NCBI GenBank assembly: GCA_050949175.1
Contig: JBMNFG010000009.1
Coordinates: forward strand, 310,001-374,000
Reading direction: 5' to 3'
Length of the DNA stretch: 64,000 nucleotides
Source of the DNA: UBA4971 sp900019985
GTDB lineage: Bacteria; Bacillota; SHA-98; UBA4971
Part shown: one piece after another, positions 8,388-17,556 of the stretch
Position numbering within the stretch: the first letter of the stretch is position 1
How the letters are laid out: each line of letters begins with the position of its first letter
Program-made: the position numbers and the translations under genes
The notes under the pieces: model-generated
Database searches by the model: none
Seen by the model: only the letters and a program-made list of their open reading frames with translations
What the model was told of the DNA's origin: nothing

Positions 8388-8437
8388 CGACATGCATCTT
8401 ACATCTTTGCAAATGCCAAATCCAAGGAGGAATTGAT

Positions 8438-8800
8438 ATGCCTAGAACTAAAGGGGGTCCGGTTACGAGACGCCGACATAAGAAGATCCTGAAAATGGCG
8501 AAGGGATACAAAGGTGCGAAAAGCAAAGTGTTCCGTCGTGCCAATGAAGCAGTAATAAGGGCTCTCCACTATTCATATAGAGACAGACGCAATAAGAAAC
8601 GGGATTTCCGCAGGCTGTGGATTACCAGGATAAACGCAGCCGCGCGTATGAACGGCATGTCTTACAGCCGGTTTATTTGCGGACTGCAGAAAGCAGGAGT
8701 TAGCATAAACAGAAAAGTCCTGGCGGACCTTGCAGTCAACAACCAGGAAGCTTTTGAAGAACTTGTTAAGATAGCCCGTGACAGTCTGGATAATGCCTAA
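8438..8800 (+). CDS. rplT: 50S ribosomal protein bL20
   Basis: Basic 120-residue early-assembly large-subunit protein; in Gram-positives it also represses its own operon through the leader RNA. Family features: PRTKGGPVTRRRHKKILK, AKGYKGAKSKVFRRANEAV, YRDRRNKKRDFRRLWITRINAAAR. ATG 8438 follows a strong AAGGAGG site. Confidence 0.98.
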   Translation: MPRTKGGPVTRRRHKKILKMAKGYKGAKSKVFRRANEAVIRALHYSYRDRRNKKRDFRRLWITRINAAARMNGMSYSRFICGLQKAGVSINRKVLADLAVNNQEAFEELVKIARDSLDNA

Positions 8801-8805
8801 GCTAA

Positions 8806-9639
8806 GTGGGGTCAGATAGTATAGGTATTACGATAACCAGTAGGCGGAACAAGAAAATAGTGGAAGCTCGGAAATTGAAACGGCGCCTTCACCGGGAAGA
8901 AAAGAAGAGGTTCTTGTTGGAAGGTATCCGTGGAATTGAAGAGGCGTTGAATACGGGCGCCAGGATCTATGAGGTCCTGATAAGCCCGTATTTGTTTAGG
9001 AACGCCAGAGGGAGCAAGTTGTATGAACGCCTGGTAGACGCCGGGGTAGAAATCCATGGCGTTACAGGCGAAGTCTTGGAATTTGTGGCGGATACTGAAA
9101 CACCCCAAGGCATAGTGGCGATTGTCGGGTTTCCCGACTTAAGGCCTGCTCTTCATGGAACCCCTTTGGTAATGCTTGCCTATGAAATCCGAGATCCCGG
9201 CAACCTCGGCACACTTATCCGAAGTGCTGATGCCTTTGGATTGGCAGGGATAATCCTTTCCGGAGATGTTGTGGATCCGTTTAATGCTAAATGCATCAGA
9301 GCAACTATGGGCAGCATATTCAGGGTGCCTCTTATGTCCTTCGACAGGGTTGAAGATTCTATTGAATTCCTGAAAAGGCAAGGGTTTTCCATAGTGGCAG
9401 CGGATGTAAATGCCAAGACGCTATCTTACGATTATGATTTTCGAGGAAAGTGTGGGATTCTGTTGGGAAGCGAATCTCACGGCCTTCCTCGCGAAGTCGT
9501 ACGGCTTTGCGATGCCCTTGTGAGTATACCTATGATAGGAGATGCAGAGTCTCTCAACGCAGCTGTTGCAGGCTCTGTTTTGATGTATGAAGCTTACAGG
9601 CAAAGACAAAGTGAAGATAAAGCATTATATTGTCCATAG
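8806..9639 (+). CDS. TrmH/SpoU-family RNA 2'-O-methyltransferase
   Basis: SAM-dependent RNA ribose methyltransferase, 277 residues. An N-terminal substrate-binding region (ITSRRNKKIVEARKLKRR, FLLEGIRGIEEAL) is followed by the SPOUT knot with all three motifs: IRDPGNLGTLIRSADAFG, ILLGSESHGLP, and IPMIGDAESLNAAVAGSVLMYEA. The target could be 23S rRNA or tRNA; family membership does not decide. The start GTG 8806 is 5 bases past the rplT stop and has a poor ribosome site, suggesting coupling; exact start is uncertain. Confidence 0.88.
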   Translation: MGSDSIGITITSRRNKKIVEARKLKRRLHREEKKRFLLEGIRGIEEALNTGARIYEVLISPYLFRNARGSKLYERLVDAGVEIHGVTGEVLEFVADTETPQGIVAIVGFPDLRPALHGTPLVMLAYEIRDPGNLGTLIRSADAFGLAGIILSGDVVDPFNAKCIRATMGSIFRVPLMSFDRVEDSIEFLKRQGFSIVAADVNAKTLSYDYDFRGKCGILLGSESHGLPREVVRLCDALVSIPMIGDAESLNAAVAGSVLMYEAYRQRQSEDKALYCP

Positions 9640-9819
9640 GCAAGATGCTATGATATAATTGGTCAACAAGAGCATGAGGGGAACTCTTGAAAGGACGTGG
9701 TTCCTGGATGTTAGGTGCTGACTTCTTTTGGAGGCTCTTTGAGTTGACCGGATCCATTACTGCATATTTGATCTATAAAATGCTTGTTACCCAGTGACTT
9801 TACGTCTTTCTTGAAATAA

Positions 9820-9847
9820 TTGTCAAGTAACAAAAGCGTTGCATACT
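9820..9847 (+). promoter_or_regulatory. Probable promoter for pheS-pheT
   Basis: TTGTCA (9820-9825), 16 bases, CATACT (9842-9847), placing the start just before the T-box stem I. A second, stronger-looking pair (TTGTCC 9630-9635, N18, TATAAT 9654-9659) lies at the end of the methyltransferase gene and would add about 200 bases of leader. Confidence 0.5.
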
Positions 9848-9859
9848 GTTGAAAAATGC

Positions 9860-10154
9860 GATGAAGGAGAAAAGTAAACATGATGACGCCTGAAGGGAGG
9901 GCTTGTCTTAGACTGCGAGCAGGCCTAGGCCGATCTTGTTGAAGTTCGCTCCGGAGCTGCAGGCTGAAAGCTTTTCTGTGTGTCAGGACGTGCAAGTAGG
10001 CTGTGTCGGGATCCTACCGTTACATAGGAAAACACGGGCTTTCTTCCGAAAGAAAGCTCGTATGTGCCGTGAGAGGTCAGAAGTCAAAGACTCTGACAAT
10101 AAGGGTGGTAACGCGGGGCCACGGTCTTCGTCCCTTGAAGACTGTGGCCCTTCT
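9860..10154 (+). promoter_or_regulatory. T-box riboswitch of pheS-pheT, specifier TTC (Phe)
   Basis: The T-box sequence AAGGGTGGTAACGCGGG lies at 10101-10117. Stem I has AGTA (9873-9876) and GAA-G-TTC (TTC at 9945-9947), 72 bases after AGTA, the same arrangement as the thrS leader, which has ACC. TTC is a phenylalanine codon, matching the downstream genes. Confidence 0.92.
10117..10154 (+). terminator. T-box terminator hairpin before pheS
   Basis: Long stem GGGCCAC-GGTCTTC paired with GAAGACTGTGGCCC around TCCCTT. The tail is TTCTCC and not a proper T-run, so termination may be weak or depend on another factor. Confidence 0.75.
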
Positions 10155-10176
10155 CCATAATTAGGAGGAATATGTG

Positions 10177-11205
10177 ATGGATGAGAAAGCTAAGAAGTTG
10201 ATAGCTGAGGCAAAGGAAAGCATAGAATCGGCGATGAGTCTTCAAGGCTTGGAGGAGGTGCGAGTCAAGTACCTCGGAAAGAAGGGTGAGATAACCCAGG
10301 CCCTTCGCAGTTTGAGCAAGTACCCTCAGGAGGAGAGGCCTGCAATCGGCAGGTATCTCAATGAAGCCAGGGAGACTGTGGAAGGGATGATAGAGAAGCG
10401 GCGAGGTGAAATAGCCGCTATTGAACTGGAGATGCGGCTGAAAGCCGAAGAAGTTGATGTAACTCTCCCCGGGAAGAGGCCTTCCATTGGCGCAAGGCAT
10501 CCCATAAGCGTAGTCTACGAGGAATTGGAGCTCATTTTCGGACATATGGGCTTCCAGGTCTATGAAGGGCCTGACGTGGAACTGGACTACAACAACTTTG
10601 AAGCCTTAAATGTGCCGAGAAACCACCCGTCCCGTGATATCCAGGATACTTTCTATATCAGTCAAGACCTTGTCCTGAGGACGCATACTACCTGTGTGGA
10701 CATAAGAATCATGAAGGCACAAAAGCCTCCGATACGTGCGATTATCCCGGGTAAGGTCTACAGGTTTGATGCAGTTGATCCGTCGCACCTGCCTGTATTC
10801 CACCAGCTGGACGGGCTTGTCGTTGACGAAGGGATAACATTCGGGGACGTAAAAGGAGTCCTGGCAAGGTTCGCACGTGAGTTCTTCGGCCCTGACACTG
10901 AGGTAAGGTTCAGGCCGAGCTACTTCCCGTTCACCGAGCCAAGTGCAGAGATGGATGTATCCTGCGTGCTCTGCCACGGATCAGGTTGCAGGCTCTGTAA
11001 GTACACAGGGTGGCTCGAGATACTCGGATCCGGGCTGCTTCACCCCAAGGTGCTTAAGGAAGTAGGTTTCGATCCTGAGGATGTTTCAGGCCTCGCTTTC
11101 GGGATGGGAGTTGACAGAGTAGCAGTCCTGAAATACGGGATTGAAGATATACGTCTCCTTGTCGAAAATGACATGGCATTCAATCTTCAGTTCATACATG
11201 CGTAG
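10177..11205 (+). CDS. pheS: Phenylalanyl-tRNA synthetase alpha subunit
   Basis: Catalytic alpha subunit of the alpha2-beta2 enzyme, 342 residues. It has an N-terminal coiled-coil tRNA-binding arm, then class II motifs (RTHTTCVDIR, RFDAVDPSHLPVFHQLDG, GMGVDRVAVLKYGIEDIR). A four-Cys loop CVLCHGSGCRLC, seen in many bacterial PheS, lies before the catalytic GWLEILG. ATG 10177 is preferred over GTG 10174 because AGGAGG (10163-10168) is then 8 bases away. Confidence 0.97.
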   Translation: MDEKAKKLIAEAKESIESAMSLQGLEEVRVKYLGKKGEITQALRSLSKYPQEERPAIGRYLNEARETVEGMIEKRRGEIAAIELEMRLKAEEVDVTLPGKRPSIGARHPISVVYEELELIFGHMGFQVYEGPDVELDYNNFEALNVPRNHPSRDIQDTFYISQDLVLRTHTTCVDIRIMKAQKPPIRAIIPGKVYRFDAVDPSHLPVFHQLDGLVVDEGITFGDVKGVLARFAREFFGPDTEVRFRPSYFPFTEPSAEMDVSCVLCHGSGCRLCKYTGWLEILGSGLLHPKVLKEVGFDPEDVSGLAFGMGVDRVAVLKYGIEDIRLLVENDMAFNLQFIHA

Positions 11206-11223
11206 TAAAGGGAGGTTCCTTTA

Positions 11224-13293
11224 ATGCTTGTCCCATACAGATGGTTATCTCAATATGTTCCCGGCCTTCCCCCGCCGGATGCGGTAGCAGAAGCGCTTAC
11301 AATGAGCGGAACTGCCTGTGAATCCATAACCGGTGAAGGCGAAGACGTTGTGTTTGATTTTGAAATTACCCATGACCGTGCCGACTGTATGAGCATCTTC
11401 GGCATAGCCAGGGAGGCAGCTTGTGTCTTCGGGCTTGAGCTGAAGCATCCCGACCTTCGCGTTAATGAAGAAGGGCCCCAAGTGGATGAACTTGCGTCTG
11501 TAAAGATAATGTCGCCGGATTTATGCAGGCGCTATATGGCACGCGTCATTACAGAGGTAAAGATAGGCCCGTCACCTGAATGGATGCAGAAAAAGCTGAT
11601 AGCATGCGGGATTCGCCCGATCAATAACGTAGTGGATATCACAAACTACGTCATGCTGGAGCTTGGCCAACCCCTCCATGCTTTTGATTTGGATCGTATC
11701 CCTGACGGTGCCATCATTGTAAGACGCGCACGTGACGGTGAATCCATTGTCACGATTGACGGGGAGACCCGCGAATTGAGCGAGGATATGCTTGTCATAG
11801 CGGACAAGAAATCCCCCGTGGCTATTGCAGGTGTAATGGGAGGCGAGAGTACCGAGGTTCAGGAATCCACAACTCAAGTGCTTCTTGAGGCTGCCACCTT
11901 TGATTCTGTCAGCGTCTGGAGGACGCAGCGTGCCCTTAAGATGAGGACAGAGGCATCTGTTAGGTTCTCCCGTGGCCTGTGGCCAGAGAATGCACGATTG
12001 GGCCTGGACCGCGCCGCAATGCTCATGGCAGAGTTGAAAGTGGGGAAGGTCTCTCGAGGTACAGTCGATGAGTACCCCGGAGCTAGACCTCCTATTCACA
12101 TCAGGCTCCGCCCTGAAAGAGTCAACCGGTTGCTTGGAACAGTGATACCGAGAGATGAGATGAAACTGATCTTGATGAGGCTCGGGTTTATCTTAAACGA
12201 ACGGGACGAAGGTTCGTATCGCGTGATCATTCCCGACCACAGGATGGATGTGCTGCAAGAAGAGGACCTTGTGGAAGAGATCGCGAGAATATACGGATAC
12301 GACAAGATCCCGGCTACAGTCCCCAAAGGAGCACCCCCTGAGATACGGCTCAATCCTGAGAGGCGCTTTGAGTCAAAGGTAGGGGAAATCCTAAGGAGCT
12401 CAGGCCTGACAGAGGTGAATACCATGACCTTCACCTCGGAGGCTGTCTGTGATGAACTGAGATTGCCTTCGGAAGATATAGAGCGCGGGAAGGTGAAGAT
12501 CAAGAATCCTATCTCCAGCGATTACACAATGCTCCGGACGACACTTTTTGTCAGCCTTGTGGATGTTCTGAGGAGAAATGCATCAAGGCAAAGGGATGAT
12601 GTGGCGGTTTATGAGATCGGTAAAGTCTTCCGTTGGCATGATCCGGACTCTATTCTTCCTTGCGAGCGAAAGATGATAGGCCTTGCAGCAATGGGCAAGC
12701 TTGAACAGCCTAATTGGAGAACGCCAGGTGAGGATGTGGATTTCTTCCACATGAAAGGCATCATTGAAGCCCTCCTTGAGGGTCTCGGGATTTTCGGGTA
12801 CAGCTTCGAGAAGGCAACCCATCCCACGCTCCATCCGGGAAGGACCGCCAAAGTATTGGTAGAAGGCGAAGACATTGGCTGTTTCGGTCAGATCCATCCT
12901 GCAGTGAGGGAGGCTCTAGGCCTCAAGAAAAGTGCGTATTTAGGCGAGCTTGACTGTGAGAAGCTCCTTCGAAGGATGTCACAAGATATTAAGGTCAGGC
13001 AGCTTCCCAGATTCCCTGCTGTTACCAGAGATATTGCCGTGGTTGTGCAAAGGGGCGTTGAGAGCAGGCGAGTAGAGGATAAAATATGGGAAGCCGGTGA
13101 AAGCCTGGTTGAGAGTGTGCATTTGTTTGACATCTATGAAGGGCCTCAGGTGCCTCCGGACCATAAGAGTCTGGCTTATTCAATAACCTACCGGAGCCCG
13201 GATCGTACGCTTACCGACGAAGAAGTCGCTGAAGTGCACGGCAGGATAGTTGAGGGCATTACGTCAGCCCTGGGGGCTTCTATTCGAAGCTAG
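11224..13293 (+). CDS. pheT: Phenylalanyl-tRNA synthetase beta subunit lacking the EMAP-like tRNA-binding domain
   Basis: Beta subunit, 689 residues, about 100 shorter than the usual 790-800. After the first 40 residues (MLVPYRWLSQYVPG... ALTMSG) the sequence passes straight to FDFEITHDRADCMSIFGIARE, so the OB-fold tRNA-binding domain normally inserted there is missing. The B3/B4 editing module (RPINNVVDITNYVMLELGQPLHAFD), B5, and the C-terminal anticodon-binding fold (RFPAVTRDIAVVV) are intact. It starts 18 bases after pheS with GGGAGG upstream. Confidence 0.96.
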   Translation: MLVPYRWLSQYVPGLPPPDAVAEALTMSGTACESITGEGEDVVFDFEITHDRADCMSIFGIAREAACVFGLELKHPDLRVNEEGPQVDELASVKIMSPDLCRRYMARVITEVKIGPSPEWMQKKLIACGIRPINNVVDITNYVMLELGQPLHAFDLDRIPDGAIIVRRARDGESIVTIDGETRELSEDMLVIADKKSPVAIAGVMGGESTEVQESTTQVLLEAATFDSVSVWRTQRALKMRTEASVRFSRGLWPENARLGLDRAAMLMAELKVGKVSRGTVDEYPGARPPIHIRLRPERVNRLLGTVIPRDEMKLILMRLGFILNERDEGSYRVIIPDHRMDVLQEEDLVEEIARIYGYDKIPATVPKGAPPEIRLNPERRFESKVGEILRSSGLTEVNTMTFTSEAVCDELRLPSEDIERGKVKIKNPISSDYTMLRTTLFVSLVDVLRRNASRQRDDVAVYEIGKVFRWHDPDSILPCERKMIGLAAMGKLEQPNWRTPGEDVDFFHMKGIIEALLEGLGIFGYSFEKATHPTLHPGRTAKVLVEGEDIGCFGQIHPAVREALGLKKSAYLGELDCEKLLRRMSQDIKVRQLPRFPAVTRDIAVVVQRGVESRRVEDKIWEAGESLVESVHLFDIYEGPQVPPDHKSLAYSITYRSPDRTLTDEEVAEVHGRIVEGITSALGASIRS

Positions 13294-13383
13294 AGTGAAT
13301 ACCGATTAGTCGAGCAGGAGGTAAAGACGACCGGGAAGTCGAATCAATATCTGTAACCACAGGTAACCGCGGGGGTGATTAGT

Positions 13384-13671
13384 TTGCCGGGCCAAAAGGC
13401 CTACAGGGAAACTGAACTCATTGAGAAGAAGAATCGGGTTACAGTAAATATTCTCGGCGAGGAGTATACTATTCGCTCTGATGCTGATCCTGATCATGTA
13501 AAGGAGCTTGCAGGATTAGTGGACGAGCGTATGAGATCCGCCCTCGCCATGAATCCGCGGCTTTCTCGAGGCCAAGCAGCGATTCTCGTATGCCTCTCCC
13601 TGGCGGATGATCTCAAGAAAGCAAGGCGCCGTTATGAAGAGCTGATGCGCCTGGTGGAGGACATAAGGTAG
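13384..13671 (+). CDS. zapA: Cell division protein ZapA
   Basis: Small Z-ring-associated protein that bundles FtsZ, about 95 residues. The pattern VTVNILGEEYTIRSDADPDHV followed by a C-terminal coiled-coil helix (ILVCLSLADDLKKARRRYEEL) is typical of ZapA. The start is most likely TTG 13384, 8 bases after the Shine-Dalgarno GGGGG core (13371-13375); GTG 13375 lies inside that site. In Bacillus zapA likewise sits beside cvpA-polX-mutS2. Confidence 0.9.
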   Translation: MPGQKAYRETELIEKKNRVTVNILGEEYTIRSDADPDHVKELAGLVDERMRSALAMNPRLSRGQAAILVCLSLADDLKKARRRYEELMRLVEDIR

Positions 13672-13687
13672 AAGAGAGGGAGCTTCA

Positions 13688-14275
13688 ATGGATTGGCTGA
13701 GCCTCGTACTCTTGGTCTTTGTTGGCTTAATGGCTGTTACAGGCCTTAAGAGAGGCCTTGTAAGGCAAATCCTGGGCCTCCTGGGATTGGTCGCCTCGAT
13801 ATTGCTGGCAGTAAAGTACTATGAAGCGGCAGCGGAGTACGTTCTTCAATATTTTGCCGTATCCGAAGGAACCGCCATCATTCTGGGGTTTGCAGCAGTC
13901 TGTCTCGGAGTTGCAGCAGCCATCTCGATTCTGGGGATAATCTGGGGGAGGCTGGTAAGATACACTCCTGTATCCATCCTCGACTCACTGGCAGGTGCGT
14001 TGTTTGGGCTTGCTAAAGGAGCCTTGCTCGCCATGATAATGCTTTTTATCGTATACGCACTTCCCTTTGAACCTGCACGCCAAGCTATAGACAATTCATC
14101 CATTGCAAGAGAGCTGATGGATTTGTCTACCGTTGTCTTTAGGAGCCTTGAAGATGTGTTTCCGGGAGAACTCCCCTATCTGACAAGCCCGGACAGGGCT
14201 AATCCCAACGGGGATTCAGTAATTCGCTTTCCTTCGAATCCGCCCGGCACAGTGAGGATGGGGGATACCGTCTAG
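13688..14275 (+). CDS. CvpA-family membrane protein
   Basis: A 195-residue membrane protein of the CvpA (colicin V production) family. Four hydrophobic segments are visible: WLSLVLLVFVGLMAVTG, IILGFAAVCLGVAAAISIL, and two others, with the conserved KRGLVRQILGLLGLVASI after the first. It lies between zapA and polX, as in Bacillus (yshB). Its cellular role in Gram-positives is not defined. The start ATG 13688 follows GAGAGGGAG. Confidence 0.85.
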   Translation: MDWLSLVLLVFVGLMAVTGLKRGLVRQILGLLGLVASILLAVKYYEAAAEYVLQYFAVSEGTAIILGFAAVCLGVAAAISILGIIWGRLVRYTPVSILDSLAGALFGLAKGALLAMIMLFIVYALPFEPARQAIDNSSIARELMDLSTVVFRSLEDVFPGELPYLTSPDRANPNGDSVIRFPSNPPGTVRMGDTV

Positions 14276-14304
14276 GTGAGAGGAAGCCTTTAGGAGGTCG
14301 TTTT

Positions 14305-16053
14305 GTGTCGTCCGCCACGTTTGTTTTGCTTTTCCGCGAACTTGCAGATTTGTTGGAGCTTAAAGGAGATAATCCGTTCAAGATCAGGGCTTACAGAAGA
14401 GCTGCAGATATCCTCGAGACTCTCGATAGAGAAGACGTGGCAGAGCTTGCCAGGGAAGGACAGCTGAAGAAGATTAACGGCATAGGTGTGGCCATCGAGG
14501 ATAAGGTTCTGGAGATACTGGACACAGGAACCCTTAAGGTCCTCGAGGATTTACGTGCGGAATATCCACCCGGAGTAATGGAGATGCAGAAGGTGCCAGG
14601 AATAGGCCCGCGAACTGCATCTTTAATATTTCATGAGCTCGGTGTCAAAGATATTGACGAGCTGGAAGAAGCGGCCCGCAGCGGAAAGCTGAGAACCCTT
14701 CCGGGTATGGGAGATAAGACTGAAGAGAATATCTTGCGAGCAATAGAGAAGCTAAAGGAAGAGGAAGACATGACTCGAATTCCGCTGGTAGATGCAGATC
14801 TAGTCGCCGAAAGCCTCATCGGTTTTATAAAATCTCACGTAGAGGCCGATGAAGTATCTGCAGCAGGAAGTGTGAGAAGACGGAAAGAAACCTGCGGGGA
14901 TGTGGATATAGTAGTCGGGACAGAGGACGGATCCCTTATTTCGGATCTCATCAGTTCCTGGAACGGATTCCAGAGCATGATCTCATCTGAAGAGGACAGG
15001 GTTAAGTCTGTTGCCTACAACAATGTAGAGGTAGATATCTCCGTTGTGAAGCCACCTGAATTCCCGTTTGCCCTTTTGGCAGCGACAGGTTCAAAACCTC
15101 ACTGGGAAGGCCTGCGGTCTGTTGCCGGCGAATTGGGGCTGACACTTTCAAGAAAAGGCCTTTTCAATGAGAAAGGCGAGGCCTTCCAGGCAAGGTCTGA
15201 ACGCGACATATACGAAGCCCTGGGTATGGAGTACGTGCCGCCTGAGTTGCGTGAAATGACAGGTGAGATTGAAGCTGCGCGAAAGAAGCGCTTGCCCGGA
15301 ATCCTTGTGGCTGAGGATATCCGAGGAGACCTGCATATACATACAAACTGGAGCGATGGCGCGGACAGCATAGAATCTATGGTGGAAGCTGCTAGAGATT
15401 TGGGATATGAATACATCGCGATCACAGATCACTCCGAATCCCTGAAGATCGCCAGGGGGCTTTCAGAGACCAGGCGCAAGGAGCAGCTTAAGGCTATAAA
15501 CCGGGTTCGGGAGAAATTTGAAGGCATTCATGTGTTGTTTGGAGTTGAGCTTGAGATCCTAAAAGACGGGAGCTTAGACCATCCGGATTCCGTCCTTTCT
15601 GAGTTTGACATAGTAATTGCATCTATCCACAGCGCTTTCGGACAACAGAAAGACATTATGACCGCTCGCATAGTCAAGGCGATTCAAAGCGGACGTGTCC
15701 ATGTTATTGCCCATCCCACAGGCCGGGTGCTGGGCAGGCGCTTAGGCTATGACGTTGATTTGGATACTGTCATTCATGAGGCAGCTAAGTACAACGTGGC
15801 TTTGGAGATCAATGCGTATCCCGAAAGGTTGGATCTTGATTCCACATGGGCTCGAAAGGCTGCAGAGGCCGGCGCATATATAGTCATCAACAGCGATGCC
15901 CACAATACCGGCGAACTTCGCCACATGTCATACGGCCTGGATGTTGCAAGGCGTGCATGGCTTGAACCGGCTAATGTAATCAACACCTGGCCCCTTCCAA
16001 AACTCCTGGAGTGGCTGAACCGCCGCGTTTTCCACCCCTTACCCCCTTTATAA
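14305..16053 (+). CDS. polX: Family X DNA polymerase/3'-5' exonuclease PolX
   Basis: Bacterial PolX fills short gaps in base-excision and break repair. The 582-residue protein has an N-terminal 8-kDa-like domain, helix-hairpin-helix motifs (INGIGVAIEDKV, VPGIGPRTASLI, LPGMGDKTEENI), a palm with the metal-binding Asp199/Asp201 (CGDVDIVVG) and Asp244 (VEVDISVV), and a C-terminal PHP phosphoesterase domain. PHP metal ligands are complete (DLHIHTNWSDG, ITDHSES, HPTGR, INSDAHN). It starts at GTG 14305 after TAGGAGG. Confidence 0.95.
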   Translation: MSSATFVLLFRELADLLELKGDNPFKIRAYRRAADILETLDREDVAELAREGQLKKINGIGVAIEDKVLEILDTGTLKVLEDLRAEYPPGVMEMQKVPGIGPRTASLIFHELGVKDIDELEEAARSGKLRTLPGMGDKTEENILRAIEKLKEEEDMTRIPLVDADLVAESLIGFIKSHVEADEVSAAGSVRRRKETCGDVDIVVGTEDGSLISDLISSWNGFQSMISSEEDRVKSVAYNNVEVDISVVKPPEFPFALLAATGSKPHWEGLRSVAGELGLTLSRKGLFNEKGEAFQARSERDIYEALGMEYVPPELREMTGEIEAARKKRLPGILVAEDIRGDLHIHTNWSDGADSIESMVEAARDLGYEYIAITDHSESLKIARGLSETRRKEQLKAINRVREKFEGIHVLFGVELEILKDGSLDHPDSVLSEFDIVIASIHSAFGQQKDIMTARIVKAIQSGRVHVIAHPTGRVLGRRLGYDVDLDTVIHEAAKYNVALEINAYPERLDLDSTWARKAAEAGAYIVINSDAHNTGELRHMSYGLDVARRAWLEPANVINTWPLPKLLEWLNRRVFHPLPPL

Positions 16054-16148
16054 GGAATCCACCCGAAGAATACGTGCACCGTATTGCACTTATACTACGA
16101 ATGAGAAACTTGAGAGCACCTGTAAGCACACGTAAAGGGAGTCTTTTG

Positions 16149-16853
16149 ATGCTTTCTACTGTACTGAAGACATTATTCATGTACGTCTTTGTGCTCTTTG
16201 TCACCAGGCTGATGGGAAAGAGGGAAATCGGACAGCTGTCCCCTTTTGACCTGGTTGTAGCCATTATGATTGCAGATCTTGCAGCTACGCCTCTTGAGGA
16301 GAAATCCATCCATATCCATGATGCAGTCATTCCCATTGCTGTACTGGCGTTTTTGGAAGTGGTGTTTGCATTCGTGACTTTAAAGAGCGAAAAGGCCAGG
16401 AAACTCATTAGCGGACAGCCTTCCATAGTCGTAAGGAACGGGAATATTCTGGAAGGTACGCTAAGAGAGCTTCGCTACAACATTGATGACTTGCTTTCAG
16501 GGTTGCGTGAGAAAGGCATACCTAATATTCAAGATGTTGAGTTTGCAATTCTTGAAGCGTCAGGCAGACTAAGCGTAATCCCGAAATCTCAGGTAAGGCC
16601 TGTGACTCCAAAGGATCTCGGGATTTCTACTTCATATGAAGGGTTGCCGTATCCTCTCGTGACAGACGGGAAGGTACAGTACAAGTACCTGAGCCAGCTA
16701 GGCCTTACGCTGGTGTGGCTGAAGGAAGAACTTAGAAAGAAGGGGGTAAAGGATCCTGCTGACGTGCTCCTTGCAAGTCTCGACACATCCGGGGAACTCT
16801 ATGTTGTAAAGAAAGAAAGTGCCGAGCTTTCCGAAGTGAAAATTATGGAATAG
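16149..16853 (+). CDS. DUF421 (YetF-like) membrane protein
   Basis: A 234-residue protein with an N-terminal membrane domain (two to three helices, including MYVFVLFVTRLMGKREIGQ and VIPIAVLAFLEVVFAFV) and a cytoplasmic DUF421/YetF C-terminal domain (GQPSIVVRNGNILEGTLRE, NIQDVEFAILEASGRLSVI). YetF-type proteins of Bacillus spores contribute to germination signalling in some cases; the role here is unknown. ATG 16149 with AAAGGGAG upstream is chosen over a longer frame beginning at 16011, which would overlap polX and add an unrelated segment. Confidence 0.83.
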   Translation: MLSTVLKTLFMYVFVLFVTRLMGKREIGQLSPFDLVVAIMIADLAATPLEEKSIHIHDAVIPIAVLAFLEVVFAFVTLKSEKARKLISGQPSIVVRNGNILEGTLRELRYNIDDLLSGLREKGIPNIQDVEFAILEASGRLSVIPKSQVRPVTPKDLGISTSYEGLPYPLVTDGKVQYKYLSQLGLTLVWLKEELRKKGVKDPADVLLASLDTSGELYVVKKESAELSEVKIME

Positions 16854-16868
16854 GGTGGGACCTTTACT

Positions 16869-17456
16869 ATGGAGCTTTCAAAGGAATTCCGCGAGCGGTT
16901 CGTCAAGACCCTCCAAGGCAAGGACTACGTCCTTTACGGAGGGCTCTTGGAGCTTGCGAGACAACGCGGACTGAAACGTATTGACACCCGTGTCATTCAG
17001 ATTCCTTCTCAGGATAACGGGATGTACGGAGTGGTGGAGGCAGAGATTGAAACTGATGACGGGGTGTTTAAGGAAATAGGTGATGCATCCCCTGAGAACG
17101 TCAACCGCGCAATACAGCCTCATCTCCTGAGGATGGCTGCAACAAGGGCGAAAGCGAGAGCTATGAGAGATGCTGTAGGTATAGACATGGTAGCCTTGGA
17201 AGAGCTTGGAGATGCTATCCTTCCGGATGAAGCCGCCATCCCTGAAAACCCTGAGGACCTGGTCCTTACTTTCGGGAAGTACATCCGAAAATCCCTTGGA
17301 CAGGTAGTTCGGCAGGACCCGGGGTACGTGGCGTGGCTTGCGGAAAACGCCAGAGATGAAGAGATAAAGCAGGCTGCCAGAAGCGTTCTGGGGCAGGTTG
17401 CAGCTGAATCCCATGAATTTCCTGAAGTAAGCATTGAGCAGCCGCCTGCTCACTAA
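16869..17456 (+). CDS. Conserved protein of unknown function, Rad52-like N-terminal pattern
   Basis: A 195-residue soluble protein. I do not recognise it with certainty. The N-terminal 110 residues (LQGKDYVLYGGLLELARQRG, VEAEIETDDGVFKEIGDASP, MAATRAKARAMRDAVGIDM) have the look of small DNA-annealing proteins of the Rad52/Sak type, where ARAKARALRDA-like stretches recur. The C-terminal part (LTFGKYIRKSLGQVV, DPGYVAWLAENARDEE) resembles the small domain found at the end of some exonucleases. It lies directly before mutS2. Function is inferred only weakly. ATG 16869 follows GGTGGGACC. Confidence 0.6.
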   Translation: MELSKEFRERFVKTLQGKDYVLYGGLLELARQRGLKRIDTRVIQIPSQDNGMYGVVEAEIETDDGVFKEIGDASPENVNRAIQPHLLRMAATRAKARAMRDAVGIDMVALEELGDAILPDEAAIPENPEDLVLTFGKYIRKSLGQVVRQDPGYVAWLAENARDEEIKQAARSVLGQVAAESHEFPEVSIEQPPAH

Positions 17457-17556
17457 AAATGGGGTCATGCTCAAGACCTGTCATAGAAGCTCCGGTAGTG
17501 CTATAATTAACCCTGACAGTGCGTGGTGATATGCGCATGTCAGGGGGTTTATCAGT

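Noticed and set aside
16011..16148. Longer N-terminus for the DUF421 protein
   Set aside because: The extra 46 codons overlap polX and do not look like the family; ATG 16149 has a proper ribosome site.
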